64,000 nucleotides of DNA from Flavobacteriales bacterium (GTDB lineage Bacteria > Bacteroidota > Bacteroidia > Flavobacteriales_F > PHOS-HE28), in contig CP065018.1 of the NCBI GenBank assembly GCA_016700415.1, forward strand, positions 310,001 through 374,000. The letters run 5' to 3'. The position numbers and the translations under genes are program-made. The notes under the pieces are model-generated. The model made no database searches and was not told where the DNA came from. It worked only from the letters and a program-made list of their open reading frames with translations. Positions 17,849-26,731 of this stretch are shown piece by piece (the stretch's first letter is position 1; every line of letters starts with the position of its first letter).

Positions 17849-19075
17849 TCAGGCGATCAGCCGTTGATAGAGCTCGGCCGTGTCGCTGATGAGGCGTGAA
17901 TAGTGGTAGCGCTCGCCCACATGTGCCCATCCGGCGGAGGACAAACGGGCGCGCAAGGGGGCATCATCCACCAGGCGCAGCAGGTTTTCCCCGAAGGACC
18001 GTGCGTCGTTGTTGGCGCTGAGCAGGCCGGTCACGCCGTCATTTACCACGTTCTCGATACCCCCAACGCGGGTGCTGACCACGGCGCGGCTGGCGGCCTG
18101 TGCCTCGATCAGGCTCACAGGGGTTCCCTCGTTGAAGCTCGTCAAAGCCACGGCGTCAACGCCGGCATGTACGATATCGATCTCCCGCACCCAGCTGGTG
18201 AAAGTGATGTCGGCACGGTCCACGATGGGCTTCCCGTTCACGCCATGGCCGAACCCGCCGCCGTTGAAGCTGCGGGCATGCGCCATGCTGAGGCCAAGTT
18301 CCGCCGCGGCACGCTGGATGCTCTCCCGTTCTTCGCCATCGCCCACCACAAAAGCCCTTACCTTCTTTCCGGTCCGGTCCCTTACGTGTTTCATCCCCTT
18401 CAGGAAAAGTGCGTGGTTCTTCACCGGGACCAACCGCCCAACGATGCCGATGGCCACCTCGTCGTCAGCCACGCCATAAACACGGCGGAACAAGGCCCGT
18501 TTCAGGTCCTGGTCCTCACGGAACTTGCTCAGGTCGAGCCCTAACGGGATCACGGTCACCTTGTCGGCGCGGCAGATCCGGTGCTCTTCCACCAGTTCGG
18601 TCTTCTGCCGATCGCTGATCGCGATGATCTGCGAGGAACGTCCGGCCAGATAACGCTCCACGTTCTTGAACACCGAAGTGCGCACCGGCCCGAAATAGCT
18701 GTGGAAGACGTGCCCATGAAAGGTGTGGACGATCCCCTTCACCCCGAGCTCGCTCGCCGCCATCCGGCCTACTGCGCCCGCCTTCGCGGCATGGGTATGC
18801 ACGATGTCCGGCTTGAATTCCTTGATCACTTGCTTGATGCGGCGATAGGCGCTCAGGTCCCGGGAGGGGGAAATGGCCCGGCACATTTCCGGCAGTATCA
18901 TGGCCTCCACCCCCAGTTCGGAGAGGATGTGGGCACTGCTCTCCTCCGTGCCCTCCGGGGGGCCGCCCACCAGCAAAGTCTCAAAACCAGCGGGCATATA
19001 CCGCGCCAGATAGGCCAGATTGTGGGTGGGCCCCCCCAAGTTGAAGCGGTTATTGATGTGTAGGATGCGGGGCAT
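17849..19075 (-). CDS. Glycosyltransferase family 4 (GT-B fold)
   Basis: 408 residues. Retaining glycosyltransferase expected to add a sugar from a nucleotide-sugar donor during polymer synthesis. The N-terminal glycine loop NRFNLGGPTHNLAYLA, the central GIVGRLVPVKNHALFLKGM and the EX7E motif in FNEGTPVSLIEAQA are all present. The DIVHTHAAKAGAVGRMAA segment is typical of GT4 proteins. It lies in the polysaccharide operon, 33 bases after the methyltransferase. Acceptor and donor cannot be read from the sequence. Confidence 0.9.
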   Translation of the reverse strand: MPRILHINNRFNLGGPTHNLAYLARYMPAGFETLLVGGPPEGTEESSAHILSELGVEAMILPEMCRAISPSRDLSAYRRIKQVIKEFKPDIVHTHAAKAGAVGRMAASELGVKGIVHTFHGHVFHSYFGPVRTSVFKNVERYLAGRSSQIIAISDRQKTELVEEHRICRADKVTVIPLGLDLSKFREDQDLKRALFRRVYGVADDEVAIGIVGRLVPVKNHALFLKGMKHVRDRTGKKVRAFVVGDGEERESIQRAAAELGLSMAHARSFNGGGFGHGVNGKPIVDRADITFTSWVREIDIVHAGVDAVALTSFNEGTPVSLIEAQAASRAVVSTRVGGIENVVNDGVTGLLSANNDARSFGENLLRLVDDAPLRARLSSAGWAHVGERYHYSRLISDTAELYQRLIA

Positions 19076-19108
19076 TTGTGATTTCGGGTGAACGGTCGCC
19101 GCAATGGC

Positions 19109-19972
19109 TTATTCGTTCGGGCCGGGGGCTGCTTTTGATAGACGTTCAGGATGCGCTTGGTTGCCTTCCGTTCCCAAAGTTTCGGGTGGCGAATATCGGC
19201 TTTCGGCATGGACCATCAGGTCTGAACTGAGGAACCGGAGCCATGCGGCAGTGCCTTTCCGGTCGGAAAGGCCACGGGCCAAACGGATGGAAGCGTCCGG
19301 TAGCAGGTGGTTTGCCGGGAATATTGTGTGGTTCAAAAGGTCCCAGCCCTTGATGGTGAAGTGGCGTTCCACGATCGATCGGGTTTCGCGGAAGCTGTAG
19401 CGGTGGATGCGCAGGTCGCTGGTGAGGACATGGTCGCCTCGGCTGAAAAGCCGCAGAGGCCAACGGGCCAGCGCCCTGGTCCAGGAGTCCAGCGCATGCT
19501 TGTTGGTAAAGGTGGCCGTGAAGGTCCCGCCAGGGGCCAGGTGCCGGGCGGCGAAAGCCAGGTTCTTTTCCAATTCCTGCCGGTCCATATAGGTGGACAC
19601 GCCAAGCATGAAGATGGCATGGAAACGGCGGTCGCCCATGGCGTGGTCGTAGGCATGGCCGAGAAGGCGTTGGGAAGCGGGTACTTTGCTTTTGGCCAGC
19701 ATCCCTGCACTCACGTCCGTCGCGATGAAACGCATGTCCGGGAACCGGGTGATAAGCTTCGCGTACAGGTCCCCGGTCCCGCTCCCGATGTCCAGCACAT
19801 CCCGGTCCGAAAGGTCCAGACCGAGGATGGCCTTTGTCAAGCGTTCCTGGAAAAAGTGGTCGTGAAAGCGGTCCTTCCCTCCGTACCGCTCCCCGTAATC
19901 CGGGGCCAGGCGGTCGAAAAAACGCATTACCCGTCCTTGATCTTCAAGAGCGTTGAATGCCAAGGTTTTCAT
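19109..19972 (-). CDS. Class I SAM-dependent methyltransferase
   Basis: 287 residues. SAM-binding motif I is VLDIGSGTGDLYAKL at about residues 60-74, followed by FIATDVSAGML and the post-III segment LAPGGTFTATF. It resembles UbiE/type-11 methyltransferases. It is the first gene of the minus-strand run through the polysaccharide genes, 33 bases upstream of the GT4 gene, so it may modify the polymer or its lipid carrier; this is inference. The last ~25 residues are charged and probably disordered. Confidence 0.8.
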   Translation of the reverse strand: MKTLAFNALEDQGRVMRFFDRLAPDYGERYGGKDRFHDHFFQERLTKAILGLDLSDRDVLDIGSGTGDLYAKLITRFPDMRFIATDVSAGMLAKSKVPASQRLLGHAYDHAMGDRRFHAIFMLGVSTYMDRQELEKNLAFAARHLAPGGTFTATFTNKHALDSWTRALARWPLRLFSRGDHVLTSDLRIHRYSFRETRSIVERHFTIKGWDLLNHTIFPANHLLPDASIRLARGLSDRKGTAAWLRFLSSDLMVHAESRYSPPETLGTEGNQAHPERLSKAAPGPNE

Positions 19973-19999
19973 CCGTGGTTGCCCCGTGGTACCAACCCC

Positions 20000-20021
20000 G
20001 GGGCGAAAGGTCTTTCGCCCC
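20000..20021 (-). terminator. Hairpin after lpdA
   Basis: Perfect 10-base inverted repeat ggggcgaaag/ctttcgcccc immediately after the lpdA stop codon. It lacks a T-tract, so intrinsic termination is uncertain. Confidence 0.4.
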
Positions 20022-21410
20022 CTATAGGTGGATCACTTCGCCGTATGCCGCGGCCGCAGCCTCCATGATGGCCTCGCTCATGGTAGGGTGGGGGTGTACC
20101 GTCTTGATGATCTCGTGCCCAGTGGTCTCCAACTTGCGCATGGCCACGCACTCGGCGATCATCTCCGTCACGTTCATGCCGATCATGTGCGCGCCCAGCA
20201 GTTCGCCGTACTTGGCGTCGAAGATCAGTTTCACGAAACCGTCCTTCGCCCCGGCGGCGCTGGCCTTGCCCGATGCAGTGAAGGGGAACTTGCCGATCTT
20301 CAGCTCGTAGCCCTTTTCCTTGGCGGCTTTCTCGGTGTAGCCCACGCTGGCGATCTCCGGCGAGCAGTACGTGCAGCCCGGGATGTTGTTGTAGTCCAAT
20401 GGCTCCGGGTTCTTCCCGGCGATCTTCTCCACGCAGATGATGCCCTCGGCACTGGCTACGTGCGCGAGCGCCTGTCCGGGGGTGACGTCCCCGATGGCGT
20501 AGTAGCCGGGGATGTTCGTGGCGCTAAAGCCGTCCACTTTGATCTTTCCCTTGTCCGTCACGATGCCCACTTCCTCCAAGCCGATGCCTTCGATGTTGCA
20601 GGCGATGCCCACCGCGCTCAGCACGATGTCGCACTCGATGGTCTGGTCACCTTTCGGGGTCTTTACGGTCACCTTGCAACCCTTGCCGCTGCTGTCCACT
20701 TTGGTCACTTCGCTGGAGGTCATCACCTCGATGCCCTGTTTCTTGAAGCTCTTCTCAAGCTGCTTGCTGACGTCTTCATCTTCCACGGGCACCACGTTCG
20801 GCATGAATTCCACCAGAGTGACCTTCGTGCCTAAGGCGTTGTAGAAATAGGCGAACTCACTGCCGATGGCCCCGCTGCCCACCACCACCATGCTCTTTGG
20901 CTGTGCGGGCAGGGACATGGCCTCGCGGTAGCCGATCACCTTCTTGCCGTCCTGCTTCAGGGCGGGCAGTTCGCGGCTGCGGGCGCCAGTGGCAATGATG
21001 ACGTGCTTGCCCTCCAGGGTCTGCTTCTTGCCGTCAGCACCGGTCACCTCGATCTTCTTCCCCGGCTTCAGCACGCCGGTGCCCATCACCACGTCGATCT
21101 TGTTCTTCTTCATCAGGAACTGCACGCCGTTGCTCATGCCCTTGGCCACGTCACGGCTGCGCTGCACGATCCCTTTGAAGTCGGCCGTCGGCGCCCCCAC
21201 GGTGATGCCGTAGTCCTTCGCGTGGTTGATGTACTCGAACACGTTGGCGCTCTTGAGGAGGGCCTTGGTCGGGATGCAGCCCCAGTTGAGACAGATGCCG
21301 CCTAGGGCCTCCTTCTCAACGATGGCCGTTTTCAGGCCCAACTGACTGGCGCGGATGGCGGCTACATAGCCGCCGGGGCCGCTGCCGAGAACGATCACAT
21401 CATAGGTCAT
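20022..21410 (-). CDS. lpdA: Dihydrolipoyl dehydrogenase
   Basis: 462 residues, full length. FAD-dependent E3 subunit that reoxidises dihydrolipoamide in the 2-oxoacid dehydrogenase complexes and the glycine cleavage system. The N-terminal FAD fold is VIVLGSGPGGYVAAIRA. The redox disulphide is GGICLNWGCIPTKALL. A second dinucleotide fold is SMVVVGSGAIGSEFAYF, and the catalytic His-Glu pair is HPHPTMSEA near the C-terminus. It stands alone with no E1 or E2 genes adjacent and has its own TAACTTCG promoter-like word 52 bases upstream. Confidence 0.97.
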   Translation of the reverse strand: MTYDVIVLGSGPGGYVAAIRASQLGLKTAIVEKEALGGICLNWGCIPTKALLKSANVFEYINHAKDYGITVGAPTADFKGIVQRSRDVAKGMSNGVQFLMKKNKIDVVMGTGVLKPGKKIEVTGADGKKQTLEGKHVIIATGARSRELPALKQDGKKVIGYREAMSLPAQPKSMVVVGSGAIGSEFAYFYNALGTKVTLVEFMPNVVPVEDEDVSKQLEKSFKKQGIEVMTSSEVTKVDSSGKGCKVTVKTPKGDQTIECDIVLSAVGIACNIEGIGLEEVGIVTDKGKIKVDGFSATNIPGYYAIGDVTPGQALAHVASAEGIICVEKIAGKNPEPLDYNNIPGCTYCSPEIASVGYTEKAAKEKGYELKIGKFPFTASGKASAAGAKDGFVKLIFDAKYGELLGAHMIGMNVTEMIAECVAMRKLETTGHEIIKTVHPHPTMSEAIMEAAAAAYGEVIHL

Positions 21411-21462
21411 CTTCGCAGGGAATAGGATTGGTTGTTTTTGCTCGCCCTGAACAGGCGCGGCG

Positions 21463-21470
21463 CGAAGTTA
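21463..21470 (-). promoter_or_regulatory. Promoter-like -7 element TAACTTCG for lpdA
   Basis: TAnnTTCG word followed by GC, as in front of rimO. Leader of about 45-50 bases to the ATG at 21410. Confidence 0.45.
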
Positions 21471-21632
21471 GCCCGACGGCGCGAAGGCGAAGATCCCTCA
21501 TTGAGTTCCGCTCCGGCTTGGCCCCGGTACCGTAGGCGCTCAGCTCGCGCCAATGCTCCTATCCCTCCGGTTATCAACGATCACACGGCGATATTCTGCC
21601 GGTTCTGCCGATCGTCAGCTTGTCGTGGCCGC

Positions 21633-21640
21633 TATTTTCG
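21633..21640 (+). promoter_or_regulatory. Promoter-like -7 element TATTTTCG
   Basis: Lies 23 bases before the ATG at 21664. It supports that start over the upstream in-frame ATG at 21553, which would precede the promoter. Confidence 0.4.
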
Positions 21641-21663
21641 TTCGAACCAAAATCCACATCGGC

Positions 21664-22170
21664 ATGAACGACACGAACACTTCAACCATGGGTGCTGCAC
21701 CGGCCAGGCCCACATTGCTCACCGTGATCTGCATCATCAGCTTCATCATGGGCGCGTGGGGCGTCATCAACGGAATTCAGACGGTGACGACCGACCAGAC
21801 GGCTGCGATCGAGGAAGGACGGGCCAAGATGGAGGAGGCCAAAGCGCAATTAGGGGATCAGGCGGACGGGATGGCCGGCCGCATGATGGATTCCGCGATG
21901 GAGATGACTGAACGGGCCGCTGAGAACGCAAAGCCCATGGGGATCGCGGGGGTCGTCCTTGCGCTGATAAGCCTGTTCGGCGTGTGGCAGATGTGGAACC
22001 TGAAGAAGAGCGGCTTCTGGCTGTACGTGCTTGCCGCGATCGGAGGGCTGGCGGTGCCCATCGTATATCTAGGTGGCAGTATGATGGCATTAGCGAGCGT
22101 GGGCTTTGTTGGCTTCTTCTCGCTCGTCTTCATCATCCTTTACGCGGTGAACCTCAAGCACATGCATTGA
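21664..22170 (+). CDS. Small polytopic membrane protein, paralogue of the next gene
   Basis: 168 residues from MNDTNTST. Unknown function. One TM helix at about 17-38, an Ala/Glu-rich amphipathic segment (about 42-85) rich in Met and Asp, then three closely spaced TM helices to the end. The segment GVWQMWNLKKSGFWLYV and the later VPIVYLGGSM align with GVFRMWNGKFDGFHIYT and VPIMIAGSAT of the following gene, so the two are diverged tandem duplicates. A strong terminator follows. Confidence 0.7.
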   Translation: MNDTNTSTMGAAPARPTLLTVICIISFIMGAWGVINGIQTVTTDQTAAIEEGRAKMEEAKAQLGDQADGMAGRMMDSAMEMTERAAENAKPMGIAGVVLALISLFGVWQMWNLKKSGFWLYVLAAIGGLAVPIVYLGGSMMALASVGFVGFFSLVFIILYAVNLKHMH

Positions 22171-22190
22171 GGCTGACCATCCTTAACGAA

Positions 22191-22220
22191 AAAGCCCCCG
22201 GCGTGGTCGGGGGCTTTTTT
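22191..22220 (+). terminator. Rho-independent terminator
   Basis: Ten-base GC-rich stem aaagcccccg/cgggggcttt with a 7-base loop and a T-run. It ends the transcript of the preceding gene and lies just before the next start, so that gene needs its own promoter or read-through. Confidence 0.85.
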
Positions 22221-22246
22221 CGTTGCTTAGCGCGGTGGAACAACAA

Positions 22247-22714
22247 ATGGAGAAGATCGTGGTGGAAGCGCGACCGGTGATGCTGACGCGGCTCTGCGTG
22301 GCCAGCTTCATCAACCAGGGCGTGGTATTCCCGATCTACCTGATCGGTATTCTGGGCGCGTATGCGATAAAGAGCATGAGCGTGGAGGAGGTGCGCCAGA
22401 TCATCGAGACCACGTGGTCCTCCTACTTAAAGCCGGACCAGCAAGATGCCTTGCTCACCTACGTGGGCGTGATGCGTGCCCACGGCGTGGCGCTCATGGG
22501 CGTCTTCGCCTTACGCACCTTGGCGCGCTTCGTCGGTGTCTTCCGCATGTGGAACGGAAAATTCGACGGCTTCCACATATACACCAGCGCACAACTGCTC
22601 GGTATGCTGGTCCCGATCATGATCGCAGGGTCGGCAACGCTCAACATCCTCGGTTTCTTCCTGGCCTTGAACTGGTGCTACCTCTACTTCATCCACCGGA
22701 AGTCGTTGAAGTAG
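22247..22714 (+). CDS. Small polytopic membrane protein, paralogue of the preceding gene
   Basis: 155 residues from MEKIVVEARP; the frame begins at a CUU-flanked ATG at 22223, which would partly overlap the terminator region, so I prefer 22247, but either is possible. Four hydrophobic segments. The shared RMWN...GF block and the matching first helix show duplication with the upstream gene, though the amphipathic segment is replaced by a shorter acidic stretch (SVEEVRQIIETTWSS). Function unknown. Confidence 0.65.
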   Translation: MEKIVVEARPVMLTRLCVASFINQGVVFPIYLIGILGAYAIKSMSVEEVRQIIETTWSSYLKPDQQDALLTYVGVMRAHGVALMGVFALRTLARFVGVFRMWNGKFDGFHIYTSAQLLGMLVPIMIAGSATLNILGFFLALNWCYLYFIHRKSLK

Positions 22715-22719
22715 ATTCC

Positions 22720-22749
22720 ACTCAGAGTCTCCGCTCCGGGACCCTGAGT
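22720..22749. terminator. Imperfect hairpin between convergent genes
   Basis: Arms actcagagtc and gaccctgagt around a 10-base loop, a few bases after the stop of the plus-strand gene and facing the RidA gene. No T-tract. Confidence 0.3.
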
Positions 22750-22805
22750 TCATCGCGTCATCTGAGGCCCTCTTTCCGCCACAATTTATCAGCGGTGATC
22801 AGCCC

Positions 22806-22825
22806 TTTCAGCGTCATCTGCGTTC
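22806..22825 (+). repeat. Dispersed 20-base intergenic word (copy 1)
   Basis: Sequence tttcagcgtcatctgcgttc; recurs with one difference at 30507-30526. It sits in the gap between convergent genes. Confidence 0.6.
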
Positions 22826-22830
22826 TATGT

Positions 22831-23208
22831 TCATCGCATCGCGATCCCGCTGATCTCCACGTTCACTCCGGCAGGCAATCCCTTTACCGCGACCGCCTCG
22901 CGTGCCGGGGGCACATCACCGAAGTACTTGCCGTACACCTCGTTCACGGCCCCATAGTGGTCCATGCTGCTGAGGAAGATCGTGCATTTCACCAAGTGCT
23001 CGAAGCTCAGTCCGGACGCCTTCAGCAGGATCGAGATGTTCTCCATCACCTGCTTGGTCTCCTCGGCAATCGAGGCCATCTGAAGCTTGCCGGTGCTGCC
23101 GATCAACGCGATCTGGCCACTGAGGAACACCATGCCGTTCATCTCTACTGCGGGGGAGTATGGCGCCAACGGCTTCGCGGCACCTTCAGGGATAATGGGC
23201 TTTTTCAT
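22831..23208 (-). CDS. RidA family (YjgF/UK114) protein
   Basis: 125 residues. RidA enzymes hydrolyse reactive enamine/imine intermediates such as 2-aminoacrylate. The fold signature VEMNGMVFLSGQIAL, the substrate-binding Arg in PPAREAVAVKGLP and the first Glu of the VEISGIA block are kept; the second Glu of the usual EIEA motif is Ser. So the key Arg and Glu are present and activity is plausible. A GACCTTTG word ends 4 bases before the ATG. Single gene, convergent with the membrane protein upstream in the map. Confidence 0.92.
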   Translation of the reverse strand: MKKPIIPEGAAKPLAPYSPAVEMNGMVFLSGQIALIGSTGKLQMASIAEETKQVMENISILLKASGLSFEHLVKCTIFLSSMDHYGAVNEVYGKYFGDVPPAREAVAVKGLPAGVNVEISGIAMR

Positions 23209-23212
23209 GGCG

Positions 23213-23220
23213 CAAAGGTC
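23213..23220 (-). promoter_or_regulatory. Promoter-like -7 element GACCTTTG for the RidA gene
   Basis: Only four bases (cgcc) separate the element from the start codon, so a transcript starting 5-8 bases downstream would have essentially no leader. Confidence 0.5.
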
Positions 23221-23322
23221 GGATTTTCATCAAATGGCGGAAGGATCGATCTGCGATGATCAACCCTTTCTGCGTCCCCGGCTGCCGTAGGCATGCATTA
23301 GGGTTCCATTTGAAGCCCCGCT

Positions 23323-23330
23323 TAGCTTTG
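23323..23330 (+). promoter_or_regulatory. Promoter -7 element TAGCTTTG for surE
   Basis: Exact TAnnTTTG match, six bases before the ATG at 23337. It decides the start: the in-frame ATG at 23256 is upstream of it and has no conserved sequence. Confidence 0.6.
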
Positions 23331-23336
23331 CCCCGC

Positions 23337-24116
23337 ATGGAAAAGACCGATCGCCCTTTGATCCTCGTCACTAACGACGACGGCATTTTCGCACCCGGGA
23401 TCAAGACGCTTGCGGAGGAGATGAAAGCCTTCGGGGAAGTGCTGGTAGTGGCGCCGGACAAGCCGCAGAGCGCCATGGGGCATGCCATCACCATCCACAA
23501 CTTCCTAAGGCTCCGTGAAGTGGAGTTCATGGAAGGGGTGCGTGCGTTCAGTTGTACCGGCACACCGGTGGATTGCGTGAAGCTCGCGGTCTACCACATC
23601 ATCAAGGGCCGTCCGGCGTTGTTGGTCAGCGGGATCAACCACGGCAGCAACCTCAGTATCAATGTGCTTTATAGCGGCACCATGAGCGCGGCCGTGGAAG
23701 GGGCGCTGGAAGGCATCCCCAGCGTGGGCTTCTCCCTGATGGACCACAGCATCGAGGCTTCATTTGAGCATACGCGGCCGGTGGTGCGTTCGGTAACGGC
23801 CAACGTGCTGGCGAACGGATTGGGCAAGGGCTGCTGCCTGAACGTGAACATTCCTGCGAATTCAGAAGGGCCGATCAAGGGCATCCGGGTGTGCAGGCAG
23901 GCGATCGGGCATTGGGAGGACGCCGTTGACACCCGGAAGGACCCTGCGGGCCATGAATACCATTGGCTCAAAGGCAAGTTCACGGCCAACGACCACGGAG
24001 AGGACACCGACGTCTGGGCCACCGGCCACGGCTATGCGAGCCTCGTGCCCGTGCAGTTCGACATGACGGCCCATCACGAAGTGGGCAATATCAACATGTG
24101 GGACCATGCGCTTTGA
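23337..24116 (+). CDS. surE: 5'/3'-nucleotidase SurE
   Basis: 259 residues. Metal-dependent nucleoside monophosphate phosphatase of stress survival. The N-terminal ILVTNDDGIFAPGI carries the Asp-Asp metal ligands, and VSGINHGSNLS holds the Asn ligand. Length and order match the family. It is the first gene of a three-gene run with a small membrane protein (11-base overlap) and lpxB; a surE-lpxB link is common in Bacteroidota. Confidence 0.96.
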   Translation: MEKTDRPLILVTNDDGIFAPGIKTLAEEMKAFGEVLVVAPDKPQSAMGHAITIHNFLRLREVEFMEGVRAFSCTGTPVDCVKLAVYHIIKGRPALLVSGINHGSNLSINVLYSGTMSAAVEGALEGIPSVGFSLMDHSIEASFEHTRPVVRSVTANVLANGLGKGCCLNVNIPANSEGPIKGIRVCRQAIGHWEDAVDTRKDPAGHEYHWLKGKFTANDHGEDTDVWATGHGYASLVPVQFDMTAHHEVGNINMWDHAL

Positions 24117-24426
24117 CAACGTACGGACAGGCGTGATCGCAGGTCTGATCGTTCCATTGATCGGCCTGCTCCTGTATTCGGTCTTCATCGTCACCGTGCT
24201 TCGGCCGGAGCTGGAACTGGGATTTTTTCTCCGGGGCATGGTCTTCGGCATCCGGGGGAACATCGCACCGGTGCTGTCGTTGAGCCTCTTGGCTGACGTG
24301 GTGCTCTTTTTCGCATTCGACCAACGGCGGATGCTCAAGGCCATGCGTGGCGTCATCGGGGCGATGTTCGCCTATGGCGCGGTGATCGTGCTGTTGCTGC
24401 TGCTATGGGGAAGAGACTTTATGTGA
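24106..24426 (+). CDS. Small membrane protein between surE and lpxB
   Basis: 106 residues, three hydrophobic helices (about 8-32, 48-70 and 82-102). I do not recognise a family. It overlaps surE by 11 bases and lpxB by 22 bases, so translation is probably coupled; the overlaps argue that it is real. A role near lipid A synthesis is possible from position only. Confidence 0.7.
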   Translation: MRFDNVRTGVIAGLIVPLIGLLLYSVFIVTVLRPELELGFFLRGMVFGIRGNIAPVLSLSLLADVVLFFAFDQRRMLKAMRGVIGAMFAYGAVIVLLLLLWGRDFM

Positions 24427-25520
24427 TCGCGGGCGAGGCCAGTGGCGACCTCCACGGCGGCAACCTGGTGCGGGCGCTCTTCGCTCAGGCCGGGCAAGAG
24501 GAACTGAAGGTGCGTGCATGGGGCGGCGACCACATGCAGGCCGCCGGCGCCGAAGTGGTGAAGCACTACCGCGATCTGGCCTTCATGGGCTTCACGCAGG
24601 TGCTGATGAACCTGCGCACCATCCTTCGCAACATCAAGGAATGCAAGGCGGACATCCTCGCGTTCAAGCCCGATGCGATCATCCTTATCGACTATCCCGG
24701 CTTCAACCTGCGCATCGCCGAGTTCGCCCATGCCCACGGTATCCAAGTGATCTACTACATCAGTCCGCAGGTATGGGCGTGGAAGGCCGGCCGCGTGAAG
24801 GCCATCAAGCGGAACGTGGACGACATGTACGTGATCCTGCCCTTCGAGAAGCAGTGGTACGCCGAGCACGGCATGGAGGTGGAGTTCGTGGGCCATCCGC
24901 TGTTGGACGCGCTGCCCGTCCACTCGGAAGTACGGCCGGAAGCCGCGGATATGAAGCCTGTGGTAGCACTGCTTCCCGGCAGCCGCACCCAGGAGATCAC
25001 GCGCATGTTGCCCGTGATGCTCAGCACGGTGAAGCATTTCCCGGAGGTGGCTTTCAAGGTCGCGGCCGCACCCTCCGTGCCGGAAGCATTGTACCGGAAC
25101 ATCATCGGCGATGCGTCGGTGGAACTCGTTTCCAATGGCACTTATGACTTGCTCAAAACGGCGAAGGCCGCTCTGGTCACTAGCGGTACCGCTACGTTGG
25201 AAACGGCGCTCATCGGCACGCCGGAAGCGGTCTGCTACGGTGGTGGTGCGGTGAACGTCTGGCTGGCCAAGCGCTTCATCAAAGTGCCTTTCATCTCCTT
25301 GGTGAACCTGATCATGGGCCGCGAAGTGGTGCGCGAGCTGATCCAAAAGGACATGGCGCCCAAAGAATTGCGCAAGGAACTGGACCAACTGCTCAACGAT
25401 GACGCGTACCGGAGCAGAATGCTGGCGGACCTCCAGGAGCTTCGCGAAAAGCTCGGCGGGCCGGGCGCATCGGCACATGTGGCCGATCGGGTGTGGAAAA
25501 GTCTGCGCGCACGTCCGTAA
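24405..25520 (+). CDS. lpxB: Lipid-A-disaccharide synthase
   Basis: 371 residues. Condenses UDP-2,3-diacylglucosamine with lipid X to form the lipid A disaccharide at the inner membrane face. Motifs: YVIAGEASGDLHGGNLVRAL, DLAFMGFTQVL, IDYPGFNLRIA, YYISPQVWAWKAGRVK and EFVGHPLLDALPV, followed by the C-terminal TSGTATLETAL. Length is normal. Last gene of the surE run; the next gene has its own promoter. Confidence 0.97.
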   Translation: MGKRLYVIAGEASGDLHGGNLVRALFAQAGQEELKVRAWGGDHMQAAGAEVVKHYRDLAFMGFTQVLMNLRTILRNIKECKADILAFKPDAIILIDYPGFNLRIAEFAHAHGIQVIYYISPQVWAWKAGRVKAIKRNVDDMYVILPFEKQWYAEHGMEVEFVGHPLLDALPVHSEVRPEAADMKPVVALLPGSRTQEITRMLPVMLSTVKHFPEVAFKVAAAPSVPEALYRNIIGDASVELVSNGTYDLLKTAKAALVTSGTATLETALIGTPEAVCYGGGAVNVWLAKRFIKVPFISLVNLIMGREVVRELIQKDMAPKELRKELDQLLNDDAYRSRMLADLQELREKLGGPGASAHVADRVWKSLRARP

Positions 25521-25538
25521 CCCCGTATCGGGGCCGGG

Positions 25539-25546
25539 TAGTTTCG
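25539..25546 (+). promoter_or_regulatory. Promoter-like -7 element TAGTTTCG
   Basis: Seven bases before the ATG at 25554, followed by CGCC as in several other genes of the window. Confidence 0.45.
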
Positions 25547-25553
25547 CGCCGGA

Positions 25554-26723
25554 ATGAACAGGGTCTCTCTCGGCTTGGCAACAGTGCTGCTCTCCGCTAC
25601 GGCTGTGGCGCAACAATATGCCGATGTAAGTGTCGGGCTGCTCCGGGACACGCCCACCGCCTCTGTGATGGTGATGGGCGACAAGGGGCCGTTGACGATC
25701 TGGGCTGATGGCAAGCAAGTGGGTGAACTCGCTTCATCGGACGGCTTGATGATCCGTTCCAGCGAGAATGGCATGCACGCCAAGTCCTTGGTCCTGGACA
25801 TCACGGCGAAAAAGAGCTTCACTTTTCGTTCACCTGTCGGGAAAGGCTTCCGACTACGGAACATGGCACCGAAGTCCGCTGAGCGCGCCTATCCCGGAAG
25901 TTTGGAAGTGCTGAAAGCAGGGGGGCGCTTCTTGCTGGTCGCCACGGTGCCCATAGAGGAATATGTGGCCGGCGTGGTGCAGGCCGAGGCGGGCAAGGGC
26001 CACGATATCGAATACTACAAACTGCAGGCGGTGAGCTGCCGCACCTATGCCTTGGCCAACAAGCGCAGGCACCTCGGGGAAGGGTTCGAGGTCTGCGACG
26101 GCACGCATTGCCAAGTCTTTCAAGGTAGGAACCAGCAGGACAGCATCACACAGGCCGTGGCGCTGACCCGCGATCTGGTGGTGGTGGATTCGGACATTCA
26201 TCTGATCCACGCCACTTTCCACAGCAACTGCGGAGGGGAGACCATGAACGCTGAGGACGTCTGGAGCAAAAGCGAGCCCTATCTCGTCAGCACCATGGAC
26301 ACCTTTTGCCTACAAGCACCGCACGCCTCGTGGGAGAAGAGCATCCCCCGCACCAAATGGCTCAGCTACCTGCGGCGGACCTACGGCGTGAACACCGATG
26401 ACAGCAACGTTGTGGCCAGCGTAACGGACCACATCCCCGAATGCCGCGAACTCTACCTCTCCAACATCAGCCCGGAGGTGCCGCTAGCCCAGATCCGCAA
26501 GGAGTTCGGCCTGCGATCGGCTTACTTCAGTGTGCGTCCCGAGGGGGACATGGTGGTGCTCGAAGGGCGGGGCTTCGGCCACGGTGTGGGGCTCTGTCAG
26601 GAAGGTGCCATGCGCATGGCCCGCGACGGCTTCAGTTATACGGACATCCTGCACCACTACTTCGCCAACGTCCACCTCGTGAAGCTCCAGAACCTGGACT
26701 TCTTCCGCGACGACGGACTTTGA
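25554..26723 (+). CDS. SpoIID/LytB domain protein
   Basis: 389 residues with a signal peptide ending at TAVAQQ (about residue 20). The SpoIID domain covers about 120-380: VPIEEYVAGVVQAEAGKG, LQAVSCRTYALANKRRH, the CDGTHCQVFQG segment, FHSNCGGETMNAEDVW, and the terminal GRGFGHGVGLCQEGAMRMA. Family members include peptidoglycan lytic transglycosylases acting on denuded glycans (SpoIID) and LytB amidase enhancers. Expected periplasmic. The family call is firm; the activity is inferred. Confidence 0.92.
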   Translation: MNRVSLGLATVLLSATAVAQQYADVSVGLLRDTPTASVMVMGDKGPLTIWADGKQVGELASSDGLMIRSSENGMHAKSLVLDITAKKSFTFRSPVGKGFRLRNMAPKSAERAYPGSLEVLKAGGRFLLVATVPIEEYVAGVVQAEAGKGHDIEYYKLQAVSCRTYALANKRRHLGEGFEVCDGTHCQVFQGRNQQDSITQAVALTRDLVVVDSDIHLIHATFHSNCGGETMNAEDVWSKSEPYLVSTMDTFCLQAPHASWEKSIPRTKWLSYLRRTYGVNTDDSNVVASVTDHIPECRELYLSNISPEVPLAQIRKEFGLRSAYFSVRPEGDMVVLEGRGFGHGVGLCQEGAMRMARDGFSYTDILHHYFANVHLVKLQNLDFFRDDGL

Positions 26724-26731
26724 GCAGGTGT

